Assembly: GCA_003389325.1 (NCBI GenBank)
Contig: QQVE01000040.1
Span: forward strand, 1 to 64,000
Direction: 5' to 3'
DNA length: 64,000 nt
Source: Planctomycetota bacterium
GTDB taxonomy: Bacteria; Planctomycetota; Planctomycetia; Pirellulales; PALSA-1355
The notes under the pieces: generated by a model
Told to the model about the DNA's origin: nothing
The model's database searches: none
What the model saw: only the letters and a program-made list of their open reading frames with translations
Shown here: one piece after another, positions 35,481 through 45,153 of the stretch
Layout: each line of letters opens with the position of its first letter
How positions within the stretch are numbered: position 1 is the first letter of the stretch
Program-made: the position numbers and the translations under genes

Positions 35481-35818
35481 CGGCGAAAAACCCCCTGAAA
35501 AACGGCGGATTTCTGGGCTCGACCGCCCCCCGCCGGCGGCAGCGCTGGCCGGCACGAGCGTTGCCATCGGCCGCCGCTCTCGGCGCGATCGGCCAAATCG
35601 TGCGAAAGCGACGCTCGAATTCCCGCATTTCTTGCCTCCGCCCCAGGCGCGCCGCAAGCGTGACCTAGCATGTTCATAGTGCCGTGAGCGTCCGCCGGTC
35701 GCACGGCCAAGCGTTTTTCGGGCAGCGATGCCGACCGGCGCGGCGTGAAACCGGAACACTGAGGCTGACGCACCGGTAGCGTCGAAGAATGGACGGCCCA
35801 ACATAGGAGGGGCACCTT
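35481..35818. other. Intergenic region upstream of csrA, nothing certain
   Basis: 338 bp of GC-rich sequence between the dehalogenase and csrA. It contains only the AGGAGG ribosome-binding site (35805-35810) that I can call. No convincing promoter or open frame is visible. Confidence 0.5.
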
Positions 35819-36034
35819 ATGCTCGTGTTATCTCGGAAGGTAAACGAGACCATCATCATCAATGACAACATTGTGATAACTGTCGTCGACATCCGCGGCG
35901 ACAAGGTCCGGCTCGGCATTGAGGCTCCGAAGGACGTACCCGTACACCGACAGGAAGTCTATGACGCTATCAAGCGTTCGGAAGGAACTGGCGGCGTCAG
36001 TCGGGCCGACTCATCGAACTCGTCGAACTCTTAA
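35819..36034 (+). CDS. csrA: Carbon storage regulator CsrA
   Basis: A 71-residue protein of normal CsrA length. L4 and R44, which contact RNA, are present (MLVLSRKVNETIIIND, RLGIEAPKDVPVHR), followed by a Ser/Asn tail (SRADSSNSSNS). AGGAGG at 35805-35810 lies 8 nt before the ATG. The HU gene starts 12 bp after the stop and a single terminator follows it, so the two form an operon. Dimeric CsrA represses or stabilises mRNAs through GGA hairpins. Confidence 0.93.
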   Translation: MLVLSRKVNETIIINDNIVITVVDIRGDKVRLGIEAPKDVPVHRQEVYDAIKRSEGTGGVSRADSSNSSNS

Positions 36035-36046
36035 AGGGGAGATCCC

Positions 36047-36367
36047 ATGACCACCAAGACCAAAGCCAATAAGCCCATGAGCAAGTCGGAAATCACTCTG
36101 CGCCTGTCGGAAACGACCGGTTTGAGCAAGCAGCAGATCAATGGCGTGTTCGAGGCGCTGACCGAGCTCGTGGGCGAGCAATTGTCCAGCGGCCCGGGCG
36201 TCTTCACGTTCCCCGGTTTGCTGAAGATTAAGGTGGTTCACAAGCCGGCCACGCCCGAGCGCACCGGCATCAACCCCTTCACCAAAGAGCCGACCGTGTT
36301 CAAGGCCAAGCCGGCCCGCAACCAGGTCAAGCTGCAGGCTCTGAAGAACCTGAAACAGATGGTCTAA
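36047..36367 (+). CDS. HU-family DNA-binding protein
   Basis: A 106-residue basic protein with the HU/IHF fold: helical N-terminus (SKSEITLRLSETTGLSKQQI), the FTFPGLLKIKV beta region, and the DNA-binding arm containing ERTGINPFTKEP where classical HU has RNPxTG. The arm differs from the consensus, as in planctomycete-specific HU variants. An AAAGGGGAG site precedes the ATG. It is the second gene of the csrA operon. Confidence 0.87.
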   Translation: MTTKTKANKPMSKSEITLRLSETTGLSKQQINGVFEALTELVGEQLSSGPGVFTFPGLLKIKVVHKPATPERTGINPFTKEPTVFKAKPARNQVKLQALKNLKQMV

Positions 36368-36431
36368 GGGGGCTCGGCCCACGGGCGGTGCAATACATAG
36401 GCAGCCGGAACGGACTCTGGCTAGCCAGGCC

Positions 36432-36483
36432 AAGGCTGTCCTCTCTGTCCGCATCATGCGGGGCAGGGGGGGCGGCCTTTTTC
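36432..36483 (+). terminator. Intrinsic terminator of the csrA-HU operon
   Basis: A long imperfect hairpin from AAGGC (36432-36436) to GGCCTT (36474-36479) with an inner CCGC/GCGG stem, followed by TTTTTC. It ends transcription 65 bp after the HU stop codon. Confidence 0.75.
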
Positions 36484-36669
36484 TATGCGCCTGATCGCGC
36501 GATTTGGGCAACGCGGATTTGTTGCCCGGGCGAGGTGAGCAACTCGGCTCAATTCGCTATCCTAGGCGGGCAACCGAACCACAGCCGTCGTCTCGGGGTC
36601 TAGTTACGCCAACGACACGGCGTGCCACGCACCGCCGCTCTAGCACGTACACATTGGAGGAATCGCTCG

Positions 36670-37725
36670 ATGGCACTCGACGAAGCAAAGCTGCACGAAC
36701 TGGTGATCAAGATGGTCGGCGACATGGGGGCCGCGGCCATCGCCCCGCTGGTCGTCGTGGGAGATCGGCTGGGTCTGTACCGCGCCCTGGCAGACAACGG
36801 TCCGCTCTCGGCCGCCGCCCTGGCCGACCACACCGACACCACCGAGCGCTACGTCCGCGAATGGTGTGCTGCGCAGGCCAGTTCCGGCTACATCGGCTAC
36901 GACGCCAAGAACGACACGTTCGACATGACGCCCGAGCAACAGGCCGTGTTTTCCAATCCGGACAGCCCCACGTACATGATCGGCGGCTTCTACGCCATCT
37001 GTTCGATGTGCATCGACGAACCCAAGGTGACGCACGTGTTCCGCAGCGGCGAAGGACTGCCCTGGGGCGACCATCACGAGTGCCTGTTCTGCGGCACCGA
37101 AAAGTTCTTCCGTCCCGGCTACAAGTCGAACCTCGTGGCGCAGTGGCTGCCGGCCCTGGAAGGCGTTGTCGACAAGCTGCAGAAAGGCGCTAAGGTGGCC
37201 GACGTCGGTTGCGGGCATGGCGCCTCGACCCTTGTGATGGCCGAAGCCTTTCCCCGCTCGACGTTCATCGGCTTCGATTTTCACGAGGCCTCGATCGACC
37301 GCGCCAACAAGCTCGCCGCCGAGGCTCGGCTGTCGAACGTCCGCTTCGAAACGGCCACGGCCAAGCACTTCCCCGGCAAGGACTACGACCTGATCGCGTT
37401 CTTCGATTGCCTGCACGACATGGGCGACCCGGTCGGCGCGGCCGCCCACACGCGCCAGGCCCTCAAGCCCGACGGCACGATGATGTTGGTCGAGCCGTTC
37501 GCCCACGACGATCTGGCGGACAACCTGAATCCCATCGGGCGAATGTTCTTCAGCTTCTCGACGATGATCTGCACGCCGGCGTCGATCAGCCAGGAAGTCG
37601 GACTGGCGCTGGGAGCACAGGCCGGCGAGAAGCGGCTCCGCGAAGTGGCCACTGAAGCCGGTTTCGGCAGCTTCCGCCGCGCGACCGAAACGCCCTTCAA
37701 CCTGATCCTGGAAGCCAAGCCGTAG
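36670..37725 (+). CDS. Class I SAM-dependent methyltransferase with winged-helix N-terminus
   Basis: A 351-residue protein from the ATG at 36670, preceded by a TTGGAGG site. Residues ~1-95 resemble the dimerising winged-helix domain (VGDRLGLYRALADNGPLSAA, TERYVREWCAAQASSGYIGY). The C-terminal half is a Rossmann methyltransferase with motif I VADVGCGHGASTL and FDCLHDMGDP. It resembles the mycobacterial Rv2258c-type family. Substrate unknown. Monogenic, converging with the glycosyltransferase. Confidence 0.83.
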   Translation: MALDEAKLHELVIKMVGDMGAAAIAPLVVVGDRLGLYRALADNGPLSAAALADHTDTTERYVREWCAAQASSGYIGYDAKNDTFDMTPEQQAVFSNPDSPTYMIGGFYAICSMCIDEPKVTHVFRSGEGLPWGDHHECLFCGTEKFFRPGYKSNLVAQWLPALEGVVDKLQKGAKVADVGCGHGASTLVMAEAFPRSTFIGFDFHEASIDRANKLAAEARLSNVRFETATAKHFPGKDYDLIAFFDCLHDMGDPVGAAAHTRQALKPDGTMMLVEPFAHDDLADNLNPIGRMFFSFSTMICTPASISQEVGLALGAQAGEKRLREVATEAGFGSFRRATETPFNLILEAKP

Positions 37726-38002
37726 GCGTTGTCGTTGTCGGCAGCCGCGTCACAAACGCCTGCGCCCGCCGACTAAGGGGGCTTCGTTGCGCGCCGGCCG
37801 CCACGCGCGAGAAAAAACCCCGCCGGCACACCTGCCCCGTGCGCGCCGTTGCGGGGCCGCCTGACCCGTCGTTGCCGACCGGCAGGACGTGTAGAATCGT
37901 ATCGACGCCCGGCGCGTCAAAAATGAACACAATGTGTCATATCGCGCTCCCCCGGCCGTGGGTCCGGTCGCACTCTCTCGCGGCACAATTCGCGTAGAAA
38001 AC

Positions 38003-39190
38003 CTATGCTTTTCCGAGCGCTTCGAGTCGGTCCACGATGCCGGTGATCTGCCGCTCCGGCTCGAAGTTGCGGTACTTGTCCGCAAACCCCCGGGCGGCCT
38101 CGACGCAACAGTCGCTGCTGATGAGTCGATGCAGTTGGACTTCGATTTCGCGAGCCACCGCGGGCGAAGCTCCCAGGGCCGCCCCCATGCGCATCATGGC
38201 GCCGGCCAACAGCGATTGCTCGACGTAGATCGGAATTTGCAGCGAAGGTTTGCCGGCCAGCAGGATCTGCACCGCCGTGCCGTGGTTGGCATTCAGAATC
38301 GCCAGATCGCACTTGCGACCCACCCGCGTCATGTCCAAGGGCTCGTTTTCGAACCGCAACGTTGGCGAGCGAAACTGGTTTTGCACGTCGGCCGCAATGC
38401 CGTCGCAGTAGACGATGGTCGGGCAAGCCGCTCGGTGCAGCGCCCCCAGCAGGGCGCTCAATTCGGGAAAGGGCTTGAGATAGGCGTAGATCTTCTTGCC
38501 CGGGGCCGCCGGCCACTCGGGCGGCTTGCCGAAGCCGGTGGACCACGCGCCCCAATAGTGAGCACCGGCGCGCCCACCGTAATGGTCCAACTCGGCAAAG
38601 GTGACCAACAGATGCTCGTCGCTGGGATGATACAAACCGGCCAGATGCCCAAGCGGCGGCTCGCTCCACGCCGCTAACACCGCGTTGGCGTTGTTCAACA
38701 CCTCTTGCTCGTCGTGCGCCAACTGTACAGGGTCGGGCTTCAGCCAGGGCTGGAGGGTCGGCAGCGGCGATACATCGAGCGGACAGAAAAAGCCCGTACC
38801 CAACGTCACGCGCTTGGCCCGAAATCCCCGTGCGGCCAATAGCGCCGTCGGGCTGTGGTCGAACACGATCACGTCGGGATCGACCGCGCGATAGAGGTTG
38901 CGCCAGGCCTCGCCGTGTCCCTGCAGCTCGACAGGATCGCAAAAGCCGGCGTCGTACAGCACGTGGGCAAACGACAGCGTGGGAAACTTGCGCTGCGTGG
39001 TCCGATTCTTGAACGGCGCCTGCCACAACGTCACACGGTCGTGCGGGAAGAACGTCCAGGCCCGCGTCAAATCGCGAATCGCCAGCGCAACGGTGTGCCC
39101 GCGCTGGTGCAGCCCCGCCACCAATGGCTTCAGGTTCACCAGATGACCGAGGCCGAAACCGAGTTCCCAGGCAAAGAGATAAGTAGCCAT
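38003..39190 (-). CDS. GT-B glycosyltransferase (UGT/MGT-like)
   Basis: A 395-residue protein from the ATG at 39190. The N-terminus (FAWELGFGLGHLVNLKPLVA) and the C-terminal nucleotide-binding half (CDLAILNANHGTAVQILLAG, then KPSLQIPIYVEQSLLA) follow the pattern of UDP-sugar glycosyltransferases of the GT1/GT28 type, including the conserved His-Gly near residue 310. Its acceptor is unknown. The frame upstream is not protein-like. A 574-bp gap separates it from the next gene. Confidence 0.8.
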   Translation of the reverse strand: MATYLFAWELGFGLGHLVNLKPLVAGLHQRGHTVALAIRDLTRAWTFFPHDRVTLWQAPFKNRTTQRKFPTLSFAHVLYDAGFCDPVELQGHGEAWRNLYRAVDPDVIVFDHSPTALLAARGFRAKRVTLGTGFFCPLDVSPLPTLQPWLKPDPVQLAHDEQEVLNNANAVLAAWSEPPLGHLAGLYHPSDEHLLVTFAELDHYGGRAGAHYWGAWSTGFGKPPEWPAAPGKKIYAYLKPFPELSALLGALHRAACPTIVYCDGIAADVQNQFRSPTLRFENEPLDMTRVGRKCDLAILNANHGTAVQILLAGKPSLQIPIYVEQSLLAGAMMRMGAALGASPAVAREIEVQLHRLISSDCCVEAARGFADKYRNFEPERQITGIVDRLEALGKA

Positions 39191-39763
39191 GGCTCCCAGG
39201 ATGATAGGCGGAGGTATGAAGCATGGCAATGAGCCGGTGGTCCGACCTCGTGGCCCGCTCCCCGATCCCCGTTCTGTGAGATCTTGATGTGATTCTTGAC
39301 GACAACGGCACGTTTTGACCCAGGCTTCGCTCTGCTGCTTGCTACACCGCGAATGCGCCTGTACGCTGGGTGGGACTGAACCGCCTGGAACAGTGGGGCC
39401 GCCTGCCAATACTTCCTACCATCGTAGGCCGCAGCGTCTCTCGCGTGCGGCCGGTTCCCCCGTACCGCAACGCACTTGCCATCCGGCATCCTTCGATCCT
39501 CGCTAATGGCCTAAGCCGAACACGGGTCTCGAAAGCCAGTGCTGCCGCTTGGTCGCGGCAGCGCCCCGAGAGCACGTTCTGTGCGCTGCTTCGCGTCTGC
39601 CTGACGCCGACGAGACGGCCAAGCGGACCCAGCGGTTGCAGATCGTCGCTGGTCCTCCATCGTCACCTGTCGCAGCGATTCGCTTGTTCTCGCACTACGG
39701 CGCACGTAGCGATCGCGCGTCGTCACGCGCTTCGTCGAACATCTAATCCAAGGAGCTACCAAG
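39191..39763. other. 573-bp divergent intergenic region
   Basis: No supported gene. It holds a perfect 8-bp hairpin GCTGCCGC (39541-39548) / GCGGCAGC (39555-39562) with a 6-nt loop and no T-run, and the AAGGAG ribosome-binding site (39750-39755) of the PEP-CTERM gene. A TTGACC at 39315-39320 has no -10 at proper spacing. Confidence 0.5.
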
Positions 39764-40852
39764 ATGAGATTTCAAATCACCGTCCGGCTGTTGGCTATCC
39801 TCTTGAGCATCGTGCCGAGTGTTGCCTGCGGGGCACAGTTCGTGACCGTCAACGCGAGCGTCAGGGACCTGGGATACTCTCCGCTCAGCGGACTGGTCTA
39901 CGGATCGATTCCCAACAGCGCCCCGACGAATCCCAACACGCTGCTGCCGATGGATCCATTCTCCGGCGGACAGGAAACGGCCATCCCAATCGGCTTCGAC
40001 CCCAACAAGGTCGCCGTCTCGTACGACGGCGCGAACGTTTGGGCAATCGTGGGCGGCTCCCGCGCCGTGCAACGGTATCACGTGCCGACGCAGACCAACG
40101 ATCAGTTCTTCACCATCAATGGCGGCCCCCAGTTCAACGCCATCTACTCGATTCCCGACCGTCCGGATGCCGTGCTGATGCACAGCTTCAACCCGGGCAT
40201 CAGCCCGCCGGGCGGCGTGAACGCCGTGTACGAGAACGCCGTGCGGCTGCCGACCGCCTGGGGCGGACCCGACATCGTTTCGGTCGACCCCACCGACGGC
40301 ACGCGCGCCTTCGGCTACGTGAACTCGAATACCAGCTTCGGCAGTTCGCTCGGGCAGATCGGCCCGACAGGCATCCAGGGCGTTGGCGGTTCGCAGTTGA
40401 GCGGCGTGCTCACCGGGTTCGGAATCGGCCGCGTGCAACTGGTGGGCGATCGCTTGTTTACCAATCAAGGCGCGATCTACAGCGTCTCGCTTGGAATCCA
40501 GGTCGGCGCGTTTCAAGGTGCCGGCAACTTTGTCATCGATCCGTCTACCGATCGCTTCTTTTCCATCACCACCAACGGCCCGACGCAGACCATTCATGCC
40601 TACTCGCTGGATACGCTGGCATCCATCGGTACCGACACCGTAACGGGCGTTCCCGGTGGCACCTTCGCGCTGACGCGTTTCGGCGAAGACGGGCTGGCCT
40701 TCGCAACCGCCAACGAAGTCGTATTCGTTCGCTCGGTCCTCGTGCCCGAGCCGACCTCTCTCGCGCTGGCGCTTTGCGGCGCACTGGGTCTGGCCGCCGC
40801 GACGGTCGTCCGGCGACGCAAGGGGGCCGTGGTGAACGTCCCACGGTCGTGA
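39764..40852 (+). CDS. PEP-CTERM sorting domain exported protein
   Basis: A 362-residue protein with a signal peptide (LLAILLSIVPSVACGA) and the C-terminal PEP-CTERM tripartite signal: VPEP, a hydrophobic helix (TSLALALCGALGLAAATVV) and a basic end (RRRK). The body is a beta-rich, possibly propeller-like domain (VAVSYDGANVWAIVGGSRAV, NAIYSIPDRPDAVLMHS). PEP-CTERM proteins are cleaved by exosortase and attached to the envelope or extracellular matrix. No exosortase lies in the window. A Wzz-like polysaccharide protein is next door, in keeping with the known link to exopolysaccharide. Confidence 0.87.
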   Translation: MRFQITVRLLAILLSIVPSVACGAQFVTVNASVRDLGYSPLSGLVYGSIPNSAPTNPNTLLPMDPFSGGQETAIPIGFDPNKVAVSYDGANVWAIVGGSRAVQRYHVPTQTNDQFFTINGGPQFNAIYSIPDRPDAVLMHSFNPGISPPGGVNAVYENAVRLPTAWGGPDIVSVDPTDGTRAFGYVNSNTSFGSSLGQIGPTGIQGVGGSQLSGVLTGFGIGRVQLVGDRLFTNQGAIYSVSLGIQVGAFQGAGNFVIDPSTDRFFSITTNGPTQTIHAYSLDTLASIGTDTVTGVPGGTFALTRFGEDGLAFATANEVVFVRSVLVPEPTSLALALCGALGLAAATVVRRRKGAVVNVPRS

Positions 40853-40960
40853 TCGTTGTGCTCGCGGGGCCACGGCGAAGAGTCGCCAAAAACCTGATTG
40901 ACAACCGGCGCGGAAGCACGCCGTGCTCGGGCCGCGGGAGACGAAGCTGAACCTGTTCGG

Positions 40961-42124
40961 CTAGTCCCCGGCGGATCGACGCGGCGGCCGATGGAAGACG
41001 ATTCCCGTGACCAAGAGCGCTAGCCCCAGCGCGGCCACGGATCCGAGGATCGCGTAGCGCGGCACCGCGTCGCCCTCGGAATTCTCCAGGATCGCGTCGT
41101 CGAGCTTGTTGATGCGATCGGCGGCCAAACGCTCTTCGAGATCGGCGCGATCGAGCTTGGCGGCCAGTTCCAGTTTCAACAGCCGCGATTGCTCGACTTC
41201 TTCCTGCAGCGCCGTTACTTCCGCCGCGGAGTCGCGAAGCTTGGCCAACGAGTCCGATTGCGCTTTGATCTGCTTGGCCAGTTCCGCTCGTTTCTCCTCC
41301 AGAAACTGTCGCTCGACTTCGAGCCGCCGCAGTGACGAAATGTTCGCGGTCTTGTCTTCGGCTTTCTCAGCTTCTTCCTCAGCCGGTGGGTCCGCGGTGC
41401 GCGTCTCCGGCGCTTTCGCTTCCAGCGCCTTCTCTACGTGGATCTCCAGCTCGTTCCGATCGAGACGGCCGGCGATCTCGCGCGCGCGAGCGAGCAACGA
41501 ATCCAACTGCTCGGTGGCGACTCGTTTCTTGATCTGGGCCTCCTGCGAATCCTGCGTGCCGTGGACCGCTGCCAGCGTCTGGAGTGTCTTCATCAAGGCC
41601 GTATGTTTGGCCGCGTGCTGCTCGAACGCCCGGCGCAGCTCGTCGTTGCGGGCAAGCTGCTCGTTCTTATTTTTCTCGACTATCTCTTCGATGTACGAAT
41701 CCACGACCGCGTTGACAATCTTGACCGTGTCGCCAGGGCGCGTCCCGTACATGCTGATCCGCATCAACTCGGCATTACCGGGATACTCGACCGTGAGTTC
41801 GTCGCGCAGCCAACTCGCGGGATCTTCCTCGTGAGCTTCAATCGTTTCCAGGCGACTGATGCCCGGATCGCGCAAGACGCTATGGAGCACGGGATTGCTG
41901 AGCACCAACTGCTCCTGCGTTCGTTTGAAGCGGTCGAACGCCTCCTTGTCGACCCTTTCTTCCTCATCGAGCACCGACGGCTGCGTGCCCGACATCTGTA
42001 CCAGGGCGAATGCCTCGTACCGGACCGGCAGCAGAAACCACGCGAGCGCCGCGGCCACGAGCAGTAGTGCGCCGGCGGTGATCAGAACGTTGCCCCAGCG
42101 TTGCCAACGGGATGACCCAGCCAT
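40961..42124 (-). CDS. Wzz/chain-length-determinant-like coiled-coil membrane protein
   Basis: A 387-residue protein from the ATG at 42124. One membrane helix near the N-terminus (VLITAGALLLVAAALAWFLL) and one at the C-terminus (YAILGSVAALGLALLVTGIV) flank a long periplasmic coiled coil (residues ~150-330, e.g. LRRLEVERQFLEEKRAELAK). This is the polysaccharide co-polymerase topology. The N-terminal domain (RYEAFALVQMSGTQPSVLDE) matches Wzz-type domains. There is no tyrosine-kinase domain attached. It may control exopolysaccharide chain length. It converges with the PEP-CTERM gene. Confidence 0.75.
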   Translation of the reverse strand: MAGSSRWQRWGNVLITAGALLLVAAALAWFLLPVRYEAFALVQMSGTQPSVLDEEERVDKEAFDRFKRTQEQLVLSNPVLHSVLRDPGISRLETIEAHEEDPASWLRDELTVEYPGNAELMRISMYGTRPGDTVKIVNAVVDSYIEEIVEKNKNEQLARNDELRRAFEQHAAKHTALMKTLQTLAAVHGTQDSQEAQIKKRVATEQLDSLLARAREIAGRLDRNELEIHVEKALEAKAPETRTADPPAEEEAEKAEDKTANISSLRRLEVERQFLEEKRAELAKQIKAQSDSLAKLRDSAAEVTALQEEVEQSRLLKLELAAKLDRADLEERLAADRINKLDDAILENSEGDAVPRYAILGSVAALGLALLVTGIVFHRPPRRSAGD

Positions 42125-42256
42125 GACGCACCCTCCGATTCGCCTGCGAAATGATGTGAACTCACGCGGCAGCGGCATCGTCAGAGACAGGAACGTCTCT
42201 TACGAGTGAGTATAAACCGCCCGAAATGAGGGTCAAGCAAACGGCGCGGGTGGGTA

Positions 42257-42676
42257 CTACTTGGCGTCGGGTGCGGCGTGCCCGCCGTCGGCGCTGCGGG
42301 TGAGGAACGGCTCGGGCTCGAAAGCGTTGGCCGCTTCGAGATCTTCGGCCGGGTCCGGTCCTTGCCGATAGGCGAGGCACTTGTCGCCGTCGTATTCGGG
42401 CAGCACGCTCAACATCACCGACGACTCGCGCTGCTTGGCCTGGCTCATCCGCAGCAGCACGCCCCCCCGGGGGACCTCCGCGATTTCGATGCAGTCGTCA
42501 AGCATCAGCCGCTCGGTCGCGTTGAGCAGGTGGCTGTACTTGCCCGTGATCTGCTCGCCCATTACCTGGCAGGCCTCGTCGATGCTGTCGGCTTCGACCA
42601 GGTACGAGAACTCCGCCTCCTGCGTCTCGCCGCGATCCGCCTCGAACTCGAACCGAAAGAACCCCACGTACAGCAT
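42257..42676 (-). CDS. Hypothetical protein (139 aa)
   Basis: A 139-residue acidic cytoplasmic protein (MLYVGFFRFEFEADRGETQE, YLVEADSIDEACQVMGEQIT) with a Pro/Glu-rich C-terminus. The N-terminal part looks like a small alpha/beta domain. No family recognised. It lies 132 bp upstream of the Wzz-like gene on the same strand. Confidence 0.65.
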   Translation of the reverse strand: MLYVGFFRFEFEADRGETQEAEFSYLVEADSIDEACQVMGEQITGKYSHLLNATERLMLDDCIEIAEVPRGGVLLRMSQAKQRESSVMLSVLPEYDGDKCLAYRQGPDPAEDLEAANAFEPEPFLTRSADGGHAAPDAK

Positions 42677-42875
42677 GCCGACACCTCCCCGAGCTTGCGT
42701 GCAAAGCCGCAGTCTATGGCGTCAGCGGATCGCTGGCTAGCGGACGAATACAGGATGAGTTCGACGGCGCCGCGGTATCATCGCGACCGCCGAGGGACCT
42801 CGCTGGCAAGCGAGAATGGGTACGGAAGTGTTCCATGCCACGGGGTGCTCGCCCAGCAGCAACGGGAGAGGAAAG

Positions 42876-42946
42876 CTGCCCAGCTAGGATTCGAACCTAG
42901 ACTAAATGGTTCAGAGCCATTCGTGCTACCATTACACCACCGGGCA
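42876..42946 (-). tRNA. tRNA-Gln (anticodon CUG)
   Basis: A full cloverleaf reads on the minus strand: acceptor TGCCCGG pairing with CTGGGCA plus discriminator G73, D-arm GTGTAATGGTAGCAC, anticodon stem AATGG/CCATT with loop CTCTGAA (anticodon CTG at 42912-42914), and T-arm CTAGG-TTCGAAT-CCTAG. U1-A72 and G73 are glutamine identity elements. CCA is not encoded. Confidence 0.95.
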
Positions 42947-43178
42947 GAATCGCCGCGGAGGAGAGATCCGCGGTAGGGGTGTGCTGAGGATTAAAGCCTA
43001 GAATTCCCGCTCTGGAGCGTCAAGGGCGACGCAGCCGGCAGCCGCCGTGCCAGGCCCCGCTCGAGGCATGGCTCCCGCTGCTACCCGCATTGGGGAGCTT
43101 CGGCTATACTGGAAGTTTCGCGGATTGTTTAAGGCATTGCGACGGGCCCTTTCCGGCCGTCAGGCACTTTTCGCACCG

Positions 43179-43466
43179 ATGGCGAGCGCAGCGAACCAAC
43201 AGCGGCGGGAAATCCACTTCTCCGGCCGCGTCCAAGGCGTAGGTTTTCGATACACGACGCGCCAGATCGCCAGCCGGTTCGACGTCTGCGGATTCGTCAA
43301 GAACCTGCACGACGGACGCGTGCTGCTCGTGGTGGAAGGAGAGGCCGAGGCCATCGACGGCCTGACCGCCGCGATCGAAGCTCAGATGGACCGCCACATT
43401 CAGCACAAACAAGTAAGTGTCTCGCCCTCGACCGGCGAGTTCGACCGTTTCGAGGTCCGACATTGA
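43179..43466 (+). CDS. acyP: Acylphosphatase
   Basis: A 95-residue protein from the ATG at 43179, close to the usual 90-100. It hydrolyses acyl phosphates such as acetyl phosphate. The phosphate loop GRVQGVGFR with catalytic R24 and the essential N42 (GFVKNLHDGRV) are both present. The longer open frame upstream (from 43047) is not family-like. It is followed after 66 bp by the permease gene. Confidence 0.92.
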   Translation: MASAANQQRREIHFSGRVQGVGFRYTTRQIASRFDVCGFVKNLHDGRVLLVVEGEAEAIDGLTAAIEAQMDRHIQHKQVSVSPSTGEFDRFEVRH

Positions 43467-43532
43467 CCCCGCGGCGACGACCCCGCGGCGGCCCGGCGCA
43501 AACCCTTCGGTCATCTCCCGCGTAATGCTCAT

Positions 43533-45041
43533 ATGCTCGCAAGTCCCGTATTGACCATCGGATTGCTCTACACCTGGATCACGCCGCTGTGGCTGATCAG
43601 CGTGGGGGTCGCCTTGGGCACGTGCCTGCTGGCGGTCGTCGCGGGCATTCTGTTCCTCGTGTGGCGCAACGGCTTCGACTACCTCGTCAGCAGCGTGCGC
43701 GAAGGAATTTTACTGCCGATCTTCTACCTGGCGGTCGTGCTTACCGGGTTTGCCGTACTGGCCCCGCTGTTGGTACCCGGGGTTCCCGTTCAAGGCGTAT
43801 GGGATTCAGTGACCCGCATCCCCGCGGTGGGCACGCAGAGTTGGTCGTTCGAGGTGCCCGCTTCGTCGTCCGAGTTCGAGCTCGAGGAATTCCACTTTCC
43901 GCTTGCCGAGTTGTACGCGTTTTCCGTCAGCGCCGACCGGCCGGTGATGCTCAGCACGAACATCACCTCGAATCTCGGCCAGCGGTTGACCATGAAGGTC
44001 GTGCCCGGCGACGAGGCCGTCTGGCAAAAGCCGATCGTCGAAGAAAAGCGGCGCGCCGCCCAGGACCCGTTCACCGAGTGGGTGGTGACCAACACGAACA
44101 CATCGCCGGTCAAGCTGGAACTGCGGACAATCACCGACATCGAATTTCCCCAGGTGCGCGTGGTGCCGTACACGGCGCTGGCGCTGCTCGGTCTGGTGGG
44201 CGCCTATTTGGCGGTGCGTCTGGCCTCGCCCAAGGTCGGGGCGATCGCCGTGACGACCGCGAAAGAAGCCATGAGCCAGCCACTGTTCTACCTGGCCCTC
44301 GGCGTGGGTGCCGTCGTGCTCGTGGCCTTCATTTTCATCCCGTACAACACCTTCGGCGAAGACATCAAGATGCTGAAGGACTCGGGCCTGATCTGGATCA
44401 TGATCTGCGGCATCATCGTGGCCGTGTGGTCGGCCAGCGTTTCGGTCTCCGAGGAGGTCGAAGGCCGCACCGCGCTCACAGTACTGTCCAAACCGGTCAA
44501 GCGCTGGCAGTTCATCCTGGGGAAGTTTCTGGGCGTGCTGGGACCGGTCGTCGTGCTGTTTATCACGCTCGGCTTCTTGTTCCTGGTGACGGTTTCCTAC
44601 AAGGTCGTCTACGACGCCACGGAAACGGCTCAAACCGAGCCGCCCTGGCAGTATTGCTACCTCGAGCTGATTATGATCGTGCCGGGGTTAGTCCTGGCAT
44701 TCTTCGAGACCGTGGTGCTGGCCGCCATCAGCGTGGCAATCTCCACCCGGCTGCCGACGCTGGCGAACCTGCTGGTTTGCTCGTCGATCTACGTGCTGGG
44801 CCACCTGGTGCCGATGATCGTCAACTCTTCGGTGGGCGATTTCGAGATCGTCCGCTTTTTCGGCCAGTTCATCGCCACCGTGTTGCCGGTGCTCGATCAC
44901 TTCAATATCCAGGCCGCGGTCGCGGCCGGTGCCAGCGTGCCGCCCGCCTACCTGGGCATGGCCTTTCTGTACTGCCTGCTCTACACGACGATCGCGCTGT
45001 TGCTCGGCTTGGCGATGTTCGAAGACCGCGATCTGGCGTAA
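43533..45041 (+). CDS. ABC-2-type transport permease-like membrane protein
   Basis: A 502-residue polytopic membrane protein. Two membrane helices at the N-terminus are followed by a periplasmic beta-rich insert of ~130 residues (VTRIPAVGTQSWSFEVPASS to LRTITDIEFPQ). At least six further helices follow, with an ABC-2 permease-like motif (EEVEGRTALTVLSKPVKRWQ, then FILGKFLGVLGPVVVLFITL). No ATP-binding subunit is adjacent, so the partner ATPase must be encoded elsewhere. Substrate unknown. Confidence 0.78.
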   Translation: MLASPVLTIGLLYTWITPLWLISVGVALGTCLLAVVAGILFLVWRNGFDYLVSSVREGILLPIFYLAVVLTGFAVLAPLLVPGVPVQGVWDSVTRIPAVGTQSWSFEVPASSSEFELEEFHFPLAELYAFSVSADRPVMLSTNITSNLGQRLTMKVVPGDEAVWQKPIVEEKRRAAQDPFTEWVVTNTNTSPVKLELRTITDIEFPQVRVVPYTALALLGLVGAYLAVRLASPKVGAIAVTTAKEAMSQPLFYLALGVGAVVLVAFIFIPYNTFGEDIKMLKDSGLIWIMICGIIVAVWSASVSVSEEVEGRTALTVLSKPVKRWQFILGKFLGVLGPVVVLFITLGFLFLVTVSYKVVYDATETAQTEPPWQYCYLELIMIVPGLVLAFFETVVLAAISVAISTRLPTLANLLVCSSIYVLGHLVPMIVNSSVGDFEIVRFFGQFIATVLPVLDHFNIQAAVAAGASVPPAYLGMAFLYCLLYTTIALLLGLAMFEDRDLA

Positions 45042-45153
45042 GCCGAAAGCAGGGCAGGGCGTACGTGCGTGCACACGCACGCCTTGACGCTCTGCGAAAG
45101 CGCCCAGGACGGCTAGCCAAGACAGTTAGGATTTTGCACTGCCAGAATGCCGC

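Noticed and set aside
45065..45080. Palindrome GTGCGTG-ca-CACGCAC between convergent genes
   Set aside because: Loop too small and no T-run on either strand; not supportable as a terminator or operator.
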